A stretch of DNA of 64,000 nt, from positions 577,555 to 641,554 of the forward strand of contig KL647307.1 of the NCBI GenBank assembly GCA_000727475.1, written 5' to 3'. The position numbers and the translations under genes are program-made. The notes beneath the pieces are model-generated. The model had not been told where the DNA came from. It searched no databases and was given only the letters and a program-made list of their open reading frames with translations. Source of the stretch: Sarcocystis neurona (lineage: Eukaryota; Apicomplexa; Conoidasida; Eucoccidiorida; Sarcocystidae). Below are positions 10,803 through 22,154 of this stretch, one piece after another (within the stretch, counting starts at the first letter, position 1; every line of letters starts with the position of its first letter).

Positions 10803-11071
10803 CTACTGCTGCTCCTGCCTCTTCCCAAGCACTCGCAGAAGTTGAGGAAAGTATGCGATATCCCGCTCAAGCTGGTCTACAAACACACATAAAACACGAG
10901 GCAAAACTTCTGCTCCTGTGCCCTCTTCCAGCAGCAGGCGCTGCTCCTGGTGTCTGGCCGGGACTCGACAGTGAAGAGGTGTACGTACACCGCGCGTGTG
11001 TCTACGAGTGCTGCGAAGATGTTGTCGCCACGGGTCTCCTCTAGGAATCGAGAGAAGAAATCAACGGAGGT
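10803..11071 (-). CDS. Candidate 3' exons of an unidentified gene
   Basis: Two non-repetitive minus-strand segments. The upstream one (10989 or 10991 to 11071) follows a CGCGCACAG acceptor and encodes TSVDFFSRFLEETRGDNIFA then ALVDTRAV before a GTGTAC or GTACGT donor. The downstream one (10803-10876) follows TGTGTGTTTGTAG and encodes QLERDIAYFPQLLRVLGKRQ, EQQ and a TAG stop. Both have the amphipathic helical look of a cytosolic protein. Their phases do not join directly, so an exon is missing or one boundary is wrong. More of the gene probably lies upstream, near 11.15-11.36 kb. Family not recognised. Confidence 0.42.
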
Positions 11072-11399
11072 CTGTGCGCGTGGATGTGCCCCGCCCGCAG
11101 CGAAGACCAAACTACAACTGCAGCAGTACCCGCCAGGAAAGTTGTGTGTGGGTCACTTCGCACACGGGAGATGCGCTGCAGCTGCATACAACACGTATCG
11201 CAGGCAGAACTCCCCACGTACTTCTGCTGCGGAGCTGTGCCGAGCTGCTGCTGCCGCTTCTCTTGCCGGACAGACAGGAGGCAAGGAAAAGCTGTCGCAC
11301 GTGCTGCTGGGACGAAAAAAATATCGGCAGAGCACCGGCAAACTCCGTCGGTTCAACACGCTTCTTTCGAAACCACAGCGGCGCCAGCCTACACAGGAG

Positions 11400-12850
11400 A
11401 GGAGAATGTCAACGATCTTCCCAGTGTGAGAGACGGCGGTTCGTGTGCTGACGTGCAGCTGTCGTCAGGAAGACGCGGCTGCACGAAAAAAGCTGGGGCA
11501 CTCGCGCAGGGGCGGCGGCGGAAACGGACTGCCCCTTCTGCTGCCACCAACACGGCGTGATGAATGCAGGGCGTGTGGGGTGATGGCGCCTCAAGGAAGG
11601 AGCAGAGAGCAGCTGGAGGAGGATGAGGCAGCAGCAGCAAGAAGAAACCGCAAGACGAACGCTCTCGGGGTGAAGAAGACGGGGGGCACAACAGTGAGCG
11701 GGCTGCGGTGGACGTACGCTATACTATACACGAGGCCCGAGCGGAGAGAAGCGGCGCGTGGCGCGCGGGGGAACAAAACACGGGAACGCAAGGAAAAAGA
11801 AGTCGAAGACAGCAAGCACGGTGCGTGTCGGAAGTGCTGCCAGGTGATGTTGTTTGACAGGCCTTAGAACACCAGCAACTGCTGCGCGCGCATGGCCCTG
11901 CGCTGCAGCAGCAACGGCGGATGGAAAGGACCGGCAACAACGGGCTGGTGGTGGGATGCTGCGGTAGCGCGGCAGCTCGCAGAACGAAGAACACCCGCCG
12001 GTGGGTGGAACGTAAGCGAAGAGGGAGGGAAAGCCGAGGGCGCAGGGCAGCAGGATGCACAGCGTTAGAAGTCTCTTTTTGCGTAAATGCGGCAGGAAAG
12101 CCGCACGGATGGGCGGAGGAAGCAGGGGGTGGGGAGGAAGTGGAGGACCAACTGCAGCAGCAGAAGAGACAGCGCAGCAGCAGCACCACGTGTTCCTCCT
12201 TCTCTGTCGCGAAGCGGCCACGGGAAAGAAGACGGAGAAGCAACAGAGAAAGAAAAAAAAGGCTGCTGCAGCCACAGACGCCGCGGGAGGACCGTTGCTG
12301 CGACGGAATCATGAGCCACAGAAAATAAGAAAAGTTTGTATTTCCGGGGGGAAATATCCAACGGGAAGAGCAGGCGCAACAGCAGCTCACATACGAAGGA
12401 GCAGCAGCACGCCGCAGCTGCGCGCAATGCATACCAGCAGTATGGGCGCCCAGGCTGCCTGCCCCAGCAGCAACGGGCACAGCAGGACGAGAGAGCCACG
12501 GGAACAGCAGGAGCAGCAGCGTAGTTGTAGTATCACACAGGAGAGTAGTTGCTGCAATGGCAACAACAACCACGCCGTGCCTCCTCCCCCTCTCTCCCGC
12601 TCCTATACTCTCGTACTACACCTTTCCAGCACGCGCGGTAGCGCTGCCGGAGGTGCCCTCTGCAGGTACACCCGCACAGGCCCAGTCTTCCTCCGCGTTG
12701 CTGCGGCTGCGGTAGTAGTGGACCGCCGTGGCTGCTGCCGCTTGCGGCCGCTGCTGGTGCGCTGCAGGGAGTATCTAGAGTTGCGGTCGCAACAGCAGGG
12801 CTGCTACTCTTTCATGGCAGCTGTTACGTAGCAGCTGTCCAGCGTGCCCG
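11400..12850. other. Repeat-rich stretch with competing ORFs
   Basis: Plus-strand frames at 11445-11867 and 12055-12831 are Arg/Lys/Gln-rich and contain non-repetitive stretches (for example RREQLEEDE-like acidic/basic clusters near 11600). The minus strand is open at 11719-12573 but reads Cys/Leu/Ser-rich, as expected for the reverse of CAG. I lean to plus-strand coding but cannot define exons. Confidence 0.3.
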
Positions 12851-13734
12851 CCGGAGCAGCGAGCGCGCAGAATTGTTGCCGGCGCCTCCTACTTGTTGCG
12901 CGCAGAAGCTGCGGCAGCTGTTGCTGTGGCTGCTGCTGCTGCTGGTGCTGCTGCTGTGTGAACACCCCGGGAAGTACGGTTTGCGCTGTTCGTGGACGCG
13001 TGTGGTGGCTGTTTCTCTGGGGACAATAATTCAGCTGCTGTCCCTCCTGCTGGTGCGCTGCTGCGGAACGAACTCGGCACTTTTTCTTCTTCTCCTCGGG
13101 GGGAGCCCGCGTGGGGCGACCGCGGCAGCTGCAGGAGGACAACCAGGGCTGACGCGGCACTTGGGGAGGAAATCTCTCCTATCCCATGCCCTTGACGAAG
13201 GTTGACCGGCGTCGGCGAGCGCCAGCAGCAGCCCCCACGAGTGGAGGATGTTACATGTATGCGCAGGGAGGGGCAGCGAGAGTGGCGGGCGTGATGCACT
13301 TCACAGAGGAAAGGCGTCCCTCCGCAAAGACGCGTGTGTCGGGACGAGAGGCCACGTGCTTCTGCTGCTGGTGCTGCTCGGGAGAGAGCCTGCAGCAGGT
13401 GAAGCGGAAGTAGAAGCGGCGGTCACAACGACACCTCGCTGTCCACGACTGTGCTGCCGTGGTGAGAAGAAGAAGAAGCCGCCGCTCCTATGTGTACAGC
13501 GGGCTGGGAAGTAGAAGCAAGGCACGGGAGCGACGCTGCAACAGTGGTACCCGACGAACTGCATGACTAGCAGAGATAGCAGCGTAACGAGGACAGCAGC
13601 GGCTGCAGCAGTCCTCCGCGGCAGCAGCACCTGTTCCAGTGTCGCCGCCGGAGAGTCGAGATATATTGTGAGGTCGTCGTACGAGCTAGAGCTCGTGCAG
13701 AAAGCGTCTTGCGACGGCGGCGTAGCGGTAGCAG

Positions 13735-13939
13735 TGGGACCGATACACACAGCAGCAGCAGAAAGGAACCGATGAAGCAGATGTGCTGCCTCCGGGACCT
13801 GATGCTACGCTCGTCACCGTGGAGTTGTGTGTAGTAACTGCAACGCGACGGTCGCCGTTTCCCGGCGAGCACGTGCCCCTGTCTCCTTTGTATTCGTTCT
13901 TCAACGTCTGCAGGCAAGCGCAGCAGCTGCAGCGCGCAA
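13735..13939 (+). CDS. Internal exon, weakly FKBP-like
   Basis: Plus-strand exon of 205 nt between a GGTAGCAG acceptor and a GTGAGG donor; 68 codons plus one base. It begins WDRYTQQQQKGTDEADVL and contains LPPGPDATLVTVELCVV. A preceding candidate exon ends ...AAGESRYI at a GTGAGG donor (about 13653) in matching phase. The pair GESRYI plus PP..ATL..VEL resembles the last third of FKBP-type peptidyl-prolyl isomerases (GE+R..I then IPP.ATL.F.VELL). This is a motif impression only: I could not find the upstream strands and active-site Tyr/Trp region, and the tail after VELCVV is long. Treat as an unidentified exon with an FKBP hint. Confidence 0.35.
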
Positions 13940-14156
13940 GTGAGGGTGGCACAGCAGTGAAGGCGCACGCCTTCTCTTACCGGGGTCCTCGGTCCCTTAC
14001 CCCGGCCGCCACGCAGCAGCAGCACCTCCGTCGCTACAAAGCACGAGGCAGCAGCTACCTAGCAGCAAACGCACTGTGCAACAGTAGGGAAAACAAATCT
14101 TGGCGGAGAGCGGCAGCAGCAGCGACACCAGCAACGGCAAGCGTGGCGTCCTGCTA

Positions 14157-14852
14157 GCGCGCTATACCAGCAGTAGCAACAGGAGGCGCGCCAAGCCACC
14201 CACGCTGTCCCACTTTGGCGCCTGCAGTGCTGCGGCGCGTCTTCTCAGCAGGGAGAACTGCTCGTACAGCTGCGGCGGTGTAGAACGCAGCAGACAATAG
14301 CATCAACAGGAGGGCCTCTCCCTTCTGCGTGGCAACCACGGCAGGCACGTTATGAGTACACACTTAAGCACATACATAAAGTAGCAGCTGCTGTTGGTCG
14401 TAGCCACGAGTGAGTGGGGGAAGTAAGAGGGATCACGTGACTTCGTTACGACCCAAAAAATAGAGTACACAACGCTCTTGATACGCAGGACAAAGTCGAT
14501 CTCTCCTTGATCCCTACACGGCAGCACTGCTGCATCTGCCGGCGCGGGGAAGAGCCGGCCGGCGGGTTTCGGTTCCTGACGGGACTCTGCGGTGCCGGTG
14601 CTGCAGCTGCTGGTTTTACAATGCTGGTGTTGCAGCAGAGTAATATGCGAACGCACCAGTGGAGAAATGTGCGTAAGCTTGCCCCTTCTTTTCCGCGCGA
14701 GATACTGCTGTCTTCTTCCGGTCTGCCGCCTGTCCTCGTCTTGTAGTTGGTGGTGGCTCCTGGTGCTGCTGGCGACCCCGGCTACGTCGAACAGCTTCAG
14801 TTTCACCCACAGTAGAACCCAATGAGGCGTCTCCCTTAACGCTTCAGGCTGG
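14157..14852 (-). CDS. Candidate split gene, unidentified
   Basis: The best segment is an exon at 14657-14852 (196 nt): acceptor in TTCTTCCTTCTCTATGAAG, one base completing a codon, then 65 codons containing RETPHWVLLWVKLKLFDVAG and a basic tail (ARKRRGKL), ending at a GTGCGT donor in phase 0. A second non-repetitive stretch near 14440-14600 reads PCRDQGEIDFVLRIKSVV. The last, 14157-14350, reads KGEALLLMLLSAAFYTAAAV with a possible membrane span and a basic tail before TAG. How these join is not resolved. The region borders the repeat-poor island. Family unknown. Confidence 0.4.
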
Positions 14853-15549
14853 CTTCATAGAGAAGGAAGAACGAAGTGACACTCCACGTACGTGTATACG
14901 TCCATGGGTGTGGGGTAGAAAGAGCGGTCCACTCATACACGTGTATGCACTAGACGATCCGTCTTCTTCACTCGACGGAGCAAAGAGATGCGCTGGTCAG
15001 CCTTCCCTTGCAGAATATATATATATATATGTATACATACACTTCTGTGTGTGCGTTGCACGTGTAGACGAGTCAAGCGCCGTGCGTAGGCATTCTCGTG
15101 TAGTCTTCTGCGAATGTGATGATACACATTCACATTACACTTGTGCAGGCGGATATTATGTAAACAGCCAGATGTAGTCTGCAGGTCCAGCCAGCATGTC
15201 CGCTATGCACATTTTTATGGCTTTCACAGCTGCAGATGGATATACATATATATATATATATATATATGTATGTATATGCAGGATGATCCCCGCCTCTCTG
15301 CGCCTGCCTCCACGGCACACGTAAATAACTCCGCGTGTACGTTGTTTTTCGTCCTTCAGCTAGCTCCCCGTACGTACATACGTGACAATCTCAATCACCA
15401 ACATCAATCCAGCTACACACGAGACAGAAGAAAACTTTTGCAGATGCAGGTGCTTCCTGTGTCTCTAAATACAGCCTTACCACCTGTTGGGGAGCTCACT
15501 ATGTGGAGGAAGCGTCACCTTTCTCTGTTTCTGTCTTCCTCTTCTACAG

Positions 15550-15633
15550 GAAGACGGCATTTACATGCGGAAGTCACCTCTACTTTGGGCTGGCAACATT
15601 AGATGTGTGACGACGTCCACTGTGTCACGTGAA
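15550..15633 (+). CDS. Internal exon candidate
   Basis: 84 nt, phase 0 to phase 0, between CTTCCTCTTCTACAG and a GTAGGA donor. It encodes 28 residues including EDGIYMRKSPLLWAGNIRCV. A possible preceding exon ends at CAG/GTGCTT near 15450, in phase. No family recognised. Confidence 0.4.
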
Positions 15634-15879
15634 GTAGGATCTGGGAAGGCTTTTTCGTGCACACTTGCAGGCTTGCTACCTCAAGTATGACTGCTAGCGG
15701 GAATGTGCGTTCTATTTGGTGAATGTAGCAATTCTAGAGCAATTCTACCAGCAGTTTTTCTGATACCCGGCAAAGTCCGGAAGTGAAGACGTTGCTCGCA
15801 ACCCTGTTGTATGCTGTTCACGTGTGGAAACGTGTCTCCACACAATAGGATTTTATATAACACAATACCTTCCACACCG

Positions 15880-17560
15880 GTTACTAAAGGGCTCGCGCTG
15901 GAAGTATATTGGGACTGTGCTATGTACAGAGGAAATCTTTATATGAGGCCAATCCCCCGCCTTGTAAACATGGAAATTCTGGGTATGAACACACTCCACG
16001 TCTTCAGTCGAATTTGTGCGTATGTGAAGGCGCTATCTTATCAGCTAATGCACAGCCTCGGTGCGACAGTACATTCTCAAAAGAATTAACGAGGAATGCG
16101 CTCGTACAAAAATGCCGTCCTAACACTGAGTCACAAATTCCATGTGGGGTCTACCCGGAAAACATAGGTTTCCCACGTGCGAAATGTCATTCCCTTAACG
16201 GTATAAGGTTGCCACACATAAAAGAGGTTTTTCAAATACCGACTCCTAGATGATGATATCTGTTGCTTCCTCTGAATTTGGAATTCTCCCTCAGCAACCC
16301 CTGTAACATTCGTGCGGTTAGCTTTATTCTCTCAACGTTACTCTGTGGAGCGTGGCCTCCTCGCTCCTGGGACACCATACCCACACAGATAGGAAGCATG
16401 GATTTTTTTCATCGTCTCACCATGTATACGTTCTCACACGTGTGTTTACACGTAAATATATATACTCTTAGAGCTGTGAGCCTGAAGGTACACACATGTA
16501 TTCCGAAACACACATAGTTTAGTCTCTCCTAATTTTGCGGCGCATCAGGTCTACGTCTTGCATTTCCACTTCGTTGGGCTGACGTATATACCCAAGTGTA
16601 AACGAAGTGGAACTTTTTAGGATACACAAAAGCCCACAAGTACGTTTTTATGCATCACGTTTGAGTACACGAGTGGAGACGTGCACACATACGTATGCTC
16701 GTGTCCACGTGCGTACGTGGACGCCTACAGTATCACATGTGTCTGCTTATTACATTATATGCGCGGTGATAAAGTCCGCCTACCTGTAACAACAGAAAAC
16801 TAACACGACCTGCTTCAGCAGGCAGGTAAACATGGTCGCTCGGCTCCATGCAGACTGTGGCCTTCTTCCGTCACAAAACCTCTTCCCAACCGCTTACGAA
16901 GAAGGAGGTAGTTTGGGGTGTACGCTTCCACACAAGTAGCGAAGCTGCTCGGTATGTGCTGTCACGCAGGCTTACGTCGCTGTTTGACGGAAGTGCGGTG
17001 CAGCAAATGCGACGCTTCCCTTCGCAGCTGCTCTAAACCGCTGACATTCGGTGTTCCTGCTCGCGCTGCTGCCCGGTCAACGCGCGTCGCTTACGAACCT
17101 CAACTCGCCCGAAGCAAGACGATGGTCCACAGTGACCACCCGAACGTGCACTGCAGCTTCTCCTCACAGGGCGTCACCTTGTCGTTAGAGGCTTCTACGA
17201 GGTGTTGGTGAGAGGCACTGTTTCGCGCTGTTGCGCGCAAGCCCATCCAGCGTTCCGTCGACAGGTGAAATCCAACAGGTAGACATTTTCCCCGTCATCC
17301 CAGCGGCCGATAAAGGCGCGGACTGCGGCTTTGAGGTAGTAGTGACGGGGCAAGTGATCCGTGTACCTCATCGATGCAAGACGTGCACGGGATACACGGA
17401 GCAGCAAAAAGAGGAAGATGTGGTGTGCCAGGGGTAACAGGCAGAGTCCGCTCCTTGAAAATGACACTTTGCATTTAACAGGTACGTGTTCCTCTGCTCT
17501 ACGTCCTTGCTCGGTGGAGCGGACCGAGCTGCAGGTCACCACTGTGTAGGAGTGAGGGAA
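15880..17560. other. Repeat-poor stretch with short open frames
   Basis: Several unrelated frames of 60-115 codons (plus 15909-16253, 16263-16517, 16918-17211, 17231-17437; minus 17195-17542) read as mixed protein but lack clear start codons or matched splice sites. The plus reading at 17260-17437 (VDIFPVIPAADKGADCGFEV, then HRCKTCTGYTEQQKEED) is the most coding-like. No model offered. Confidence 0.25.
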
Positions 17561-18093
17561 GAACTTGAGGTGTCGACTTATTTTTGAGGTATCCTACTGA
17601 GCAATCGATGTCGCACCTGAAATGCAAATCCTTTCAAACCTGCGCACCGTTATCTTCGGGCGTCGGTGTTTGCAAATGAGCAGCGTGTGCAGCGAAAACA
17701 CATGGGCGGATGAGCTGCTGAAAGGAAGCCCACTTCCGTTGACGAATTAGATGCAGTTTGTTCTGACAACCGGGAGTCAAAGATTTTCTAAATGGCTTCT
17801 GCACATTGGTAAGGTCGTGAATATCTGAAAGCCTCAACACACGGCTCTGCGCGTGCTTGTGCTGAAAAGGTCGTTTGGCGAGGTACCCAAAAGAGTGCTG
17901 GAAGGCGTGTCACCTCGTAGTATGGGTGTATAACACTAGAGGGCACACGTCGCATTGCGAGCAGTGGCTGACGCTGCAGCTTGCGCGTCTCCAGCACTCC
18001 ACAGATGGTGTGGCTGTAAACGTGACTCTGTGCGAGAATTTAGGGAGACGGCACGCACACACGAGACGTGGACCCAAAACATGATCTTGAACA

Positions 18094-18730
18094 TCATATC
18101 GAGGCACGAGCAATATGGGCTTCCGTTTGATACAGACGCTTGCACCCTGGGACAACGGGGTAGATCACAGAAGCGGGTGTACTTTTCCTGCACAGAACCA
18201 CATCTCTACATCTACACCTCGTACATACGAATGTGTCGCGGATGCGCTATAATTCTCGAACTCACTTCTGTGACAGAGTAAAAATCATCTTGACAAGCTT
18301 GATCCTTGCTTGTGAGGTAGCAGTGCGCACACACACGTTCGTGCACATAGGTACATACGGCTACGTACGTATGCATATATCCGCATACGCGTGTGTACGT
18401 ATATACTTACATATATACACATACACATAGGCAACGTGCATACCTCTCGACCGCATCCAGTACGGCTGGTGGTTCGCAACGGACGTAGTCACGTCTCAGT
18501 ATGTGCTCAGGGATGCAGGCGAGGATGAACCTACCGCGCGGCTTGTCCGAGCGAGAAAGCACCGGAGCATCATCGCTTGCAGCGGCAGCAGCAGTAGTGC
18601 CTACTTGCAGTTCGGCATTGGTGCTGCTGCTGAAGAAGAAGAATTGCAGGGACAGAAGCCTCGGCAGGAACGAGAGGATTAGGTGACAAGGGAACCGAGT
18701 GGAGGAGCCGCTGTCATCCACAGCCAGCAT
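18094..18730 (-). CDS. Two-exon gene, possible single-span membrane protein
   Basis: Exon 1, 18444-18730, starts at an ATG and runs 95 codons plus two bases to a GTATGC donor. Exon 2, 18094-18187, follows TGTGGTTCTGTGCAG, supplies the third base and reads 30 codons to TGA, giving about 126 residues. It begins MLAVDDSGSSTRF, then a hydrophobic stretch (CHLILSFLPRLLSLQFFFF) that could be a membrane span, then an Ala run and GRFILACIPEHILRRDYVRC. The splice phase fits exactly. Alternatively, exon 1 starts after an internal TTCTTCTTCTTCAG acceptor at 18630, which would make the hydrophobic stretch intronic. No family recognised. Confidence 0.42.
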
Positions 18731-18866
18731 AGGCACAGTTGTGACACTTAAACAACTGTTAAACAGAAGAAACGCAACACATGACACACACGTACACACA
18801 AGCGTCATCTACAGCTGGCACAGGCATAGCTACGAATGTTTGTTACCGGAGAGTAAGCGTTAAACA

Positions 18867-21103
18867 TTAGAGATCCAACACACCAACATTCTGACCAAAA
18901 AGTGGACAGGTTCGTATGGATCTCTGTTGCATGTGTGACGGCACGCCGGTAACGCCATGCGTCATAGAGTTGGTATCACGTTCACATGACACCTCATCAA
19001 AGCTCCTGTTCCGTCCTCTACGCAGAAAAGAAACGCCGCGTGCCAGTGTCGCTGCCATCTAGGCGTGCATGGGAAACAGCGTACCGGAGTATGTATGCTT
19101 GTACACGTTGGTCGTGTATACGTGTCTACCGTTGTCCCCTCACCCAGAATTGCGAATCCTTCGCAGCGAGTTCTATGCCTAACCATGAAGATCCAACCAC
19201 CAGCAGCCAAGAGCCGTTCTTTCAGGCGCGAGGAGCATACAAATAGCTCAATATGTACCCGGGTATCGCCAGCCTCTCGGTGCTGCCTGGACGCCGCAAG
19301 TGTGAAAACAAACGAAGAACGCAAACCAGATTCCCCTTCTCCTGTGACCGGCTCTAGTTATCCAGACGCAGACCTGTGCACATTACGAGTCAGTTTGTAT
19401 GGCGCTCCCCCACGCGTCTCTGCCCACGTGTTGTCTAAGCTGATGTAGCCCTAAACTATACAACACAATGGGATCTGTTCTGTACATGGAGAAGTATGAA
19501 CAAGACAACGGCGTCCATTCATTTGAAAACCAGACTCGTGGGGTGTGCCCCTCTGTGGTGATACGTCCCAATAAGTATAGGTACACACACACGCCGTTCA
19601 CTTGAGTAATACTACAGTATCCAGCAGGTGTAGATGCGCAACCGTGTAGCTTATTAAGAACTCTAGCGTGAGCAACAACCTTGCCTGCTCAGCAGGTCGT
19701 GCAAAAGAGGCCCCAAGCAACCAAACTGAATTGCGTGACCAGGCAAAAAATCAACGCACGTTCCACACCAGCGTCCCGGAACAGAAGTTCTCCGTACACA
19801 GCCACACTTCTCTACTGTTTACGAGTGTCAGTGTAAAAATTGGATGTGTATTATCATCCGCCACTGCCACGTCCTGTTTACCTTTATACGTATGTAACTC
19901 GATGATGATATCTACAGGTAAACACGCATAAGCAAACAGGAATGTGCTTATATCCATACGTGCGTAGACGTCTGCGTACTGGCGCGTGGGAATGCGCCGT
20001 TTACATTTTCAAAATCTCACACGTGCTTCCCGTAGTAGCAGGTAGGAAACCTGCGTGCGAACTCCAATCGAGGCCGGTATCAGCAGAAGGCAGCCGCTTT
20101 TCGATGCCGCACGGAGCGTATGTGTTTAACGTGTCTGTGTGTAAGTTCTTACTCTATCAGTTTGACCTCCTTCCTGCAGCTGCGTATACGTTGCCGTTAG
20201 GAGTAGAATCACCGTTGTGATTCCTCGCCGCTGTGCGCGAGGCGGTCACCTCGTCGCAGCTGGTTTTCTCTGCTGCTCGAGTATGCTATTGACAGTGTTT
20301 GCCGCTACCCCTATCATGGGGCGAGTGGCGCGCTGTTCTAAACAATGGCAATTGTGCCTGTGTCCGACTGCTTATCTTCTTGCCGCATACATAGGACCGA
20401 TTCGTTTTCCAGATAAAGAGACTCTGCCCGGTAAAAATGATGTTTTCTGAGACAGGAAGACTGACGATCTTCCAGTCACTGTCTTTGTCGTTCCGCAGGA
20501 CATTCGTGTATACGTGCTCGTGGTGCTGGCCAAGCGACCCAGAAGCGTCCCCATCAACTTCCACCCTGCGCGATCGGGATCCACGTGTACGCTCGCATAC
20601 AAATGTACTTCTTAGCGGATATCACATGGACGAATGAAATCCCTTCTCTTTCATGCAACTGAGTCTACTGAGAGGCGTGGTATTTAAGGCGTGTGCTCCA
20701 CTGCCTCCGCTGGAATCAAGCAATAACGATGTCTGTGGTCTATGCTGACCAAGCGCTGGCTGCCCTCCAGAAGACGCATGTGTACAAATATCCATCACAC
20801 GTGAGACAAAAGTGTTTTCATACTCAAGTCATACTCAAGTTTCTGCATCTCTTAGGGCGGCTGCATCCGTTGATGCCTTCTAGAATATGCGGCATAACGG
20901 CAGCTGCACAGTGTTGTTACGTTCCTGCTGCTATTGCTGTTTCTGCTGGTCAAGAAAGACCACCTGAGAGGCAGGGCGTTGCTGATGCCTTTGACACACA
21001 CCCAAGTGATGTCCCCTGGAAGGGTTTTAGGAACTAATGCAAAGCGGAAATGGTTCCTTCCACCTCCGTCTCGTGGTTCAAAGAAACGATGCATGTTCAT
21101 CAA
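18867..21103 (-). CDS. Multi-exon gene with small exons, unidentified
   Basis: Phase-compatible minus-strand exons: 20964-21103 (acceptor CAACCGCGCAG; reads RFFEPRDGGGRNHFRFALVP and PGDITWVCVKGISNALPL), 20391-20565 (VEVDGDASGSLGQHHEHVYT, then DWKIVSLPVSENIIF; donor GTATGC), a possible 28-nt micro-exon 20023-20050, 19760-19911 (IELHTYKGKQDVAVADDNTH, then TLVNSREVWLCTE; donor GTGCGT), 19144-19218 (NGSWLLVVGSSWLGIELAAK then DSQFW; donor GTGAGG), and possibly a terminal 18867-18890 (NVGVLDL, stop). The protein is beta-strand-like and rich in aromatic and hydrophobic residues, without homopolymers. An alternative to the micro-exon is a segment near 20050-20130 (NTYAPCGIEKRLPSADTGLD). The 5' end is unknown. 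I recognise no family; a beta-propeller or other beta-rich domain is possible. Confidence 0.5.
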
Positions 21104-21149
21104 CTGCGCGGTTGTGTCACCCGTGTGCAAATATATATACAGCTCCGGG

Positions 21150-21167
21150 TAAACACATACACACATG

Positions 21168-21201
<34 letters not shown>

Positions 21202-21206
21202 CACTA
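21150..21206. repeat. (CA)n / (CATA)n microsatellite
   Basis: ACAT repeats grading into an uninterrupted (AC)n of about 24 bp. Confidence 0.9.
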
Positions 21207-21515
21207 ATGGGGGCGCGACAGGAGATAAGGCGGTGGGTGATTTTCGAGAAGCAAACGGACGTCCCGCATTTTGACGTGGTAGAGTTTGATACAAAACTTC
21301 CTGGACGGCCTCTCCACTCGACACGCACAGCACCACGTATATGCCTTGTGTGCATCCAGTGCACTACAGAAGCGGTCGATCCACAGAGACCACATGCATG
21401 GGTCCACCTGTTACCAAGTTAATGTACACGTAATAGGTGTATGTGAGGCATATGTGGTGTGAACACACTTTTGTCATTCCAGGAGGAATAGGTGTGCACT
21501 TGGGTACACGCAGGT

Positions 21516-21655
21516 AAAAAGGGGATTCCACAGGAAGTGCAGACAGAGACAGATGAAAGGGGAGTTTTCTTGCGAACACTTGAGAGTACAGGGGATGTAC
21601 AAGTGACTCTCATCATCTCGCCTCCAACGACGCGTAGGAAGGAGAAGGTCGCCGG
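21516..21655 (+). CDS. Possible plus-strand exon
   Basis: Open plus-strand segment rich in purine-first codons, reading GIPQEVQTETDERGVFLRTL and DVQVTLIISPPTTRRKEKVA up to GTGTAG. The preceding CAG/GTAAAA also looks like a donor, so this may be intron instead. Low confidence. Confidence 0.25.
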
Positions 21656-22154
21656 TGTAGGTATACCGCATTTACACCGTGTTTGCCGTGCAATGTGCTC
21701 AAGCCAAGAAAACGATCTGCTGCCGGTGTCACTCAAAATTCACCAAACGACCTTCTTCTTTCTCTTCTTCCCTATTGCCTCTGCACCATTCTGGCGTCTC
21801 TCTAAAGCCGCGCGCTGCCAGACGCGTACGCGTATACACATGCGTATACATATATACACATGTGTCTACATGAGTGCATGGTTCACTGCTCCAACGTAGA
21901 CATGCACGCGTACCTGCAAAGATGACTATTTGCAAGTGTACACGTATAGACACATATGTGTGCACGTCCACAACTGCTTGTCGACGTCTACTCGCGCGCG
22001 TGGAATTCCACGTAGCCTCCCCAAGCTTCGCCGATGTCTCCAAGCGTGTGCACACATACAAGTGTACCCGCGTGAGGGGATAGGTCTCCTCCACACGTGA
22101 AAGTCAGCAGAAACGAGGGCAGACACAAGAAATGGGAGTATCGATTTGGAGCAG

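Larger units (their letters stand above)
14900..22150. other. Repeat-poor island
   Basis: About 7 kb with almost no CAG/CTG blocks and only short TA or CA microsatellites (about 15020, 15240 and 21150-21204), against dense triplets on both sides. Exons here are short and non-repetitive. Gene models are listed separately. It matches the repeat-poor/repeat-rich alternation described for Eimeria chromosomes. Confidence 0.65.
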
